A stretch of DNA of 7,882 nucleotides from Microbacteriaceae bacterium UBA963 (GTDB taxonomy: Bacteria; Actinomycetota; Actinomycetes; Actinomycetales; Microbacteriaceae). Under the pieces are notes generated by a model, which was not told where the DNA came from, did no database searches, and was given only the letters and a program-made list of their open reading frames with translations. Made by a program: the position numbers and the translations under genes. The stretch is from the NCBI GenBank assembly GCA_002292955.1, contig DBCH01000123.1, positions 1 to 7,882 of the forward strand. Reading direction: 5' to 3'. How positions within the stretch are numbered: position 1 is the stretch's first letter; the number at the start of each line of letters is the position of its first letter. Positions 5,515 to 7,882 of the stretch are shown here, piece by piece.

Positions 5515-6375
5515 GTGAGTAATGACCTCGAGGCCCGGCGGCCCAGCACTATTGAGCTGGAGCGCCGGGCCTTTAGGCGTCGCCAGAGCACGCGATCGGT
5601 CATCATCTCGCTGGTCAGCACTGTGGTGTTCGCCGTAGTGATCTGGATCGCGGTGGTGAACGCCCCCGGCTGGCAACAGGTTCAGAATTCATTCTTTAAC
5701 TGGGACACCATCGTTGAGGCATTCCCGCGCGTGGGTGAGGGCCTGTGGCTCAACATCCGCGTGCTGTTCTATGCCACGATCGGTGTGGCCGTGGTGGGCC
5801 TCATCATCGCCACCGTGCGCACACTGCGCAGCCCGGTGTTCTTTCCGCTGCGCGCTCTGGCCGCCGGATACACCGACCTCTTTCGTGGAATGCCGCTCAT
5901 CATTGTGCTCTACCTCGTGGGCTTCGGAATTCCCGGTCTCAACCTGTTCTCGCGCATGCCGCTCGAATTCTGGGGAACTCTCGCGCTCATCACTACCTAC
6001 TCGGCCTATGTGGCCGAGGTGTTTCGGGCCGGCATCGAGTCGGTTCATCCGTCTCAGCGTCTCGCGGCCCGTTCGCTCGGACTCTCCTACGGAAAGACCC
6101 TGCGCCTCATCGTGATGCCACAGGCGATTCGCAAGGTCACGCCCGCACTCATGAACGACTTCATCGCGATGCAGAAAGACGTGGGACTGATCTCGGTATT
6201 GGGCGCGGTTGATGCGGTGCGCGCTGCCCAAATCGAGACAGCGGCCGCGTTCAACTTCTCGCCCTACGTTTTGGCCGGACTGCTGTTTGTCTTACTCTCA
6301 CTGCCCATGATTCGCTTGAGCGACTGGTACACCGCACGCCTGCGCAAACGCGAGCAGATGGGTGCGCTGGTATGA
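5515..6375 (+). CDS. Amino-acid ABC transporter permease (HisM/GlnP family)
   Basis: From the GTG at 5515 the protein has 286 residues. A cytoplasmic basic N-terminus (LERRAFRRRQ, 15-24) precedes about five membrane segments near 29-50, 82-103, 127-145, 153-172 and 250-268. The ATPase-coupling EAA loop is SQRLAARSLGLSYGKTLRLI (180-199), followed by VMPQAIRKVTPALMNDFI. The N-terminal extension before the first permease segment is common in actinobacterial members. The open frame reaches back to 5458 inside the binding-protein gene, but that would add an Arg-rich stretch translated from the neighbour's coding sequence. No Shine-Dalgarno precedes the GTG, so translation may be coupled to the upstream gene. 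The stop overlaps the ATPase start by 4 bases (ATGA). Only one permease is encoded, so it probably forms a homodimer. Confidence 0.93.
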   Translation: MSNDLEARRPSTIELERRAFRRRQSTRSVIISLVSTVVFAVVIWIAVVNAPGWQQVQNSFFNWDTIVEAFPRVGEGLWLNIRVLFYATIGVAVVGLIIATVRTLRSPVFFPLRALAAGYTDLFRGMPLIIVLYLVGFGIPGLNLFSRMPLEFWGTLALITTYSAYVAEVFRAGIESVHPSQRLAARSLGLSYGKTLRLIVMPQAIRKVTPALMNDFIAMQKDVGLISVLGAVDAVRAAQIETAAAFNFSPYVLAGLLFVLLSLPMIRLSDWYTARLRKREQMGALV

Positions 6376-7148
6376 GCCCGGCGGCAGGAGGCGCGGCTGG
6401 GAGTGCCGAGCAGGCCGTGTTGCGCATCGACAACGTCGTCAAGTCGTTTGGCGACACCCACGTTCTTCGCGGCATCAACCTCGACGTCAAGAGCCACGAA
6501 GTCGTGGCTCTCATCGGTGGATCAGGTTCGGGAAAATCCACCCTGCTGCGCTGCATAAACCTGCTCGAACAGGTTGACGACGGCCAGATTTTTCTCGACA
6601 ATCGCGAACTCACCGACCCCCGCATAAAGCAAGACGAGGTGCGCACCCACATCGGAATCGTTTTTCAGCAGTTCAACCTTTTTCCTCACATGACGGTCTT
6701 GAACAACGTGGCCCTTGCCAACCGTCAGGTTTTCAAGAAGAGCAAGCACGAGGCGCGCGCGGAGGCACAGTTACTCCTTGACCGAATTGGGCTGGGCGAC
6801 AAGGCAAACGAATTCCCCGATCGTCTCTCGGGCGGCCAGCAACAGCGTGCCGCCATGGTGCGTGCCATCGCCACGAACCCCCGAGTACTTCTCCTTGACG
6901 AGGTCACCAGCGCCCTCGACCCCGAACTGGTGGGCGAGGTGCTCGACCTCATTCGAGAACTTAAGCAAACAGGCGTGACCATCGTTATGGCCACTCACGA
7001 AATGGAGTTTGCGCGCGACGTGGCCGACCGCGTCGCATTTCTCGACAACGGTGTGATTCTCGAAGAGGGAACCGCCAAACAGGTGTTGACGAAACCGCGG
7101 GAAGCTCGAACGCGGGAATACCTCAAGCGCTTTCACCAGTCGCGCTAG
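6372..7148 (+). CDS. Amino-acid ABC transporter ATP-binding protein (GlnQ/HisP family)
   Basis: A 258-residue cytoplasmic ATPase with every expected motif: Walker A GGSGSGKS at 49-56, Q-loop FQQFNLFPH at 98-106, signature LSGGQQQR at 152-159, Walker B VLLLDE at 172-177, D-loop SALD at 180-183 and the switch His209 in ATHEM. The FNLFPHMTVL and TSALDPELVGEVL stretches are typical of the polar amino-acid import subfamily. It powers uptake through the preceding permease and binding protein. The first 15 residues are Ala/Gly-rich and precede the usual family start. Its ATG overlaps the permease stop as ATGA, a sign of coupled translation. No terminator hairpin is seen in the 54 bases after the stop, so read-through into the next gene is possible. 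Confidence 0.96.
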   Translation: MSPAAGGAAGSAEQAVLRIDNVVKSFGDTHVLRGINLDVKSHEVVALIGGSGSGKSTLLRCINLLEQVDDGQIFLDNRELTDPRIKQDEVRTHIGIVFQQFNLFPHMTVLNNVALANRQVFKKSKHEARAEAQLLLDRIGLGDKANEFPDRLSGGQQQRAAMVRAIATNPRVLLLDEVTSALDPELVGEVLDLIRELKQTGVTIVMATHEMEFARDVADRVAFLDNGVILEEGTAKQVLTKPREARTREYLKRFHQSR

Positions 7149-7202
7149 ACCCACGCTCGGTCACAGGCTTCTCAGCAACGATTAGGCCACAATGGAGTCA
7201 TG

Positions 7203-7784
7203 ATGGCGAAGACTGATTCGCGGCGTCGCTCCGCGTGGCCATGGGTGGTGGCGTTCATTGCCGTGGTGGTGGCGCTGGCTATCGCCAGTTGGCTCACTGG
7301 AATCCTGAAATTTGGGCCGCCCGGAGAACCCACAGCCAGTGGAGTGAGCACGGCCACCGCTACGCCAACCAGCGCCTCTGCGAACGCCACCGGGGTTCCC
7401 GCACCCTTGCCCACCAGTGACCGCCTCGCGCTCAACCAGCAGATTCGCGAGGCGCTGTTTACCTGCGGCGAAAACCTTGTGCCACTGAGCCAGCTGACCA
7501 CGGACCCCGTGTCCTTCATCTACGCGGCGTCGGATGCTCCTCCCACCGTGGGTCGCGACCAAGCCGTCTACGACCTCTGCAATCGATTCCTCGGCGGCAC
7601 AAATTGGGTTGACCTCAACGACGAACAGTTCAACACCGTCCAAAACGGTGACTACGGACAGTGGACCAGCAACAACGCCGTGGCTGTGCATGACGACGCG
7701 GGCAACGTCATCCTGATCAGCCTCAACGAGGGAAACCAAATTGCGGTCCTCTTTTGGGGACCGGCGGGCGCCGTCGCTTACTAG
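7203..7784 (+). CDS. Membrane-anchored protein of unknown function
   Basis: From the ATG at 7203 the protein has 193 residues; the adjacent ATG at 7200 would add one Met. GGAG at 7194-7197 is 5 bases from 7203 but only 2 from 7200, favouring the former. A basic start (KTDSRRR) leads into one hydrophobic segment at about 13-30, with no cleavage site or lipobox, so it is probably an N-in signal anchor with the rest outside. A Thr/Ser/Ala/Pro-rich linker spans about 41-72. The remaining 120 or so residues form a compact domain with two Cys (88 and 126), a possible disulfide, and a pattern of short strands ending in AVLFWGPAG. I do not recognise the family. It may be transcribed with the ABC importer 54 bp upstream, but a link is only positional. 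Confidence 0.82.
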   Translation: MAKTDSRRRSAWPWVVAFIAVVVALAIASWLTGILKFGPPGEPTASGVSTATATPTSASANATGVPAPLPTSDRLALNQQIREALFTCGENLVPLSQLTTDPVSFIYAASDAPPTVGRDQAVYDLCNRFLGGTNWVDLNDEQFNTVQNGDYGQWTSNNAVAVHDDAGNVILISLNEGNQIAVLFWGPAGAVAY

Positions 7785-7808
7785 AGGAGAGCGGGGGCAG
7801 GAGCCGTT

Positions 7809-7827
7809 GGCATCCCACAGGGATGCC
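7809..7827. repeat. Hairpin-forming inverted repeat after the last gene
   Basis: GGCATCCC (7809-7816) and GGGATGCC (7820-7827) pair perfectly around the loop ACA. It lies 24 bases after the stop at 7784. No T-run follows on the plus strand, so it is not a standard intrinsic terminator; it may be an RNA 3'-end stabilising hairpin or part of an unrecognised RNA. Confidence 0.5.
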
Positions 7828-7864
7828 GCCTCCCAAATCCTGCACACCACCAGAAACAAAAAAG

Positions 7865-7882
7865 AAAACCGCCCGGTAGGGG
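7865..7882. terminator. Possible left half of a terminator hairpin cut by the window edge
   Basis: AAAACCGCCC followed by GGTAG and GGG at the very edge would form a hairpin if the next bases read CGGTTTT. The A-run before the GC arm is what a bidirectional terminator would show, as at 2077-2111. This is a guess from the visible half only. Confidence 0.35.

Noticed and set aside
5689..6231. 180-codon minus-strand open frame
   Set aside because: It is antisense to the permease, with a His/Glu/Arg-rich translation typical of shadow frames.
7785..7854. tRNA-like or tmRNA-like gene ending in ACACCACCA
   Set aside because: No 5' strand can pair with the seven bases before ACCA to form an acceptor stem, and no T-loop TTCRANY motif is present.
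7182..7859. 225-codon minus-strand open frame at the right end
   Set aside because: It covers the plus-strand membrane protein, which has a Shine-Dalgarno, signal anchor and linker; the minus translation shows no coherent domain and stays open because of codon bias.
1..7882. Mobile element, phage, CRISPR or defence island
   Set aside because: No transposase, integrase, direct-repeat array, target-site duplication or defence gene pair is seen; the HNH protein is a predicted secreted lipoprotein without a restriction partner.

Overview
The window looks like ordinary chromosome from a moderately high-GC Gram-positive actinobacterium, most likely in or near Microbacteriaceae. This is inferred from Ala/Val-rich proteins with strong G/C third-position bias, several lipoproteins, a Lys/Ala-rich histone-like protein, GTG starts, and genes whose -10 box sits directly before the start codon (leaderless expression). 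I see no insertion sequence, integrase, CRISPR array, tRNA or rRNA.

Layout. (1) 1-1016, minus: an NAD(P)-binding SDR/epimerase-like protein whose C-terminal DUF2867-type domain runs off the left edge. (2) 1093-2067, plus: a divergent lipoprotein with an HNH (DUF1524/GmrSD C-terminal-type) nuclease domain and an Excalibur Ca-binding tail. It ends at a perfect 16-bp hairpin terminator (2077-2111) shared with (3), a 31-residue Cys-rich peptide on the minus strand (2131-2226) with its own Shine-Dalgarno and promoter. (4) 2332-3054, minus: an SRAP (YedK/HMCES-type) protein that protects abasic sites in DNA; its start must be an internal GTG, because the catalytic Cys has to be residue 2. (5) 3195-4036, plus: a DUF305 lipoprotein overlapping by one base a CopZ-like HMA metallochaperone. 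(6) 4051-4491, minus: a Lys/Ala-rich histone H1-like protein with a C-terminal Rho-N/SAP-like module. (7) 4664-7148, plus: a complete polar amino-acid ABC importer (binding lipoprotein, permease, ATPase). (8) 7203-7784, plus: a membrane-anchored protein of unknown function, followed by hairpin-forming sequence at the right edge.

Themes. Two LexA-like palindromes lie in the two divergent intergenic regions (1028-1043 and 3128-3143), one beside the SRAP gene and one between the SDR and nuclease genes; this suggests a small DNA-damage theme but is unproven. Copper or thiophilic-metal handling is suggested by the DUF305-CopZ pair and, more speculatively, the Cys-rich peptide. The ABC importer is self-contained. 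The least explained item is the small Cys-rich peptide. I found no convincing new multi-gene system.
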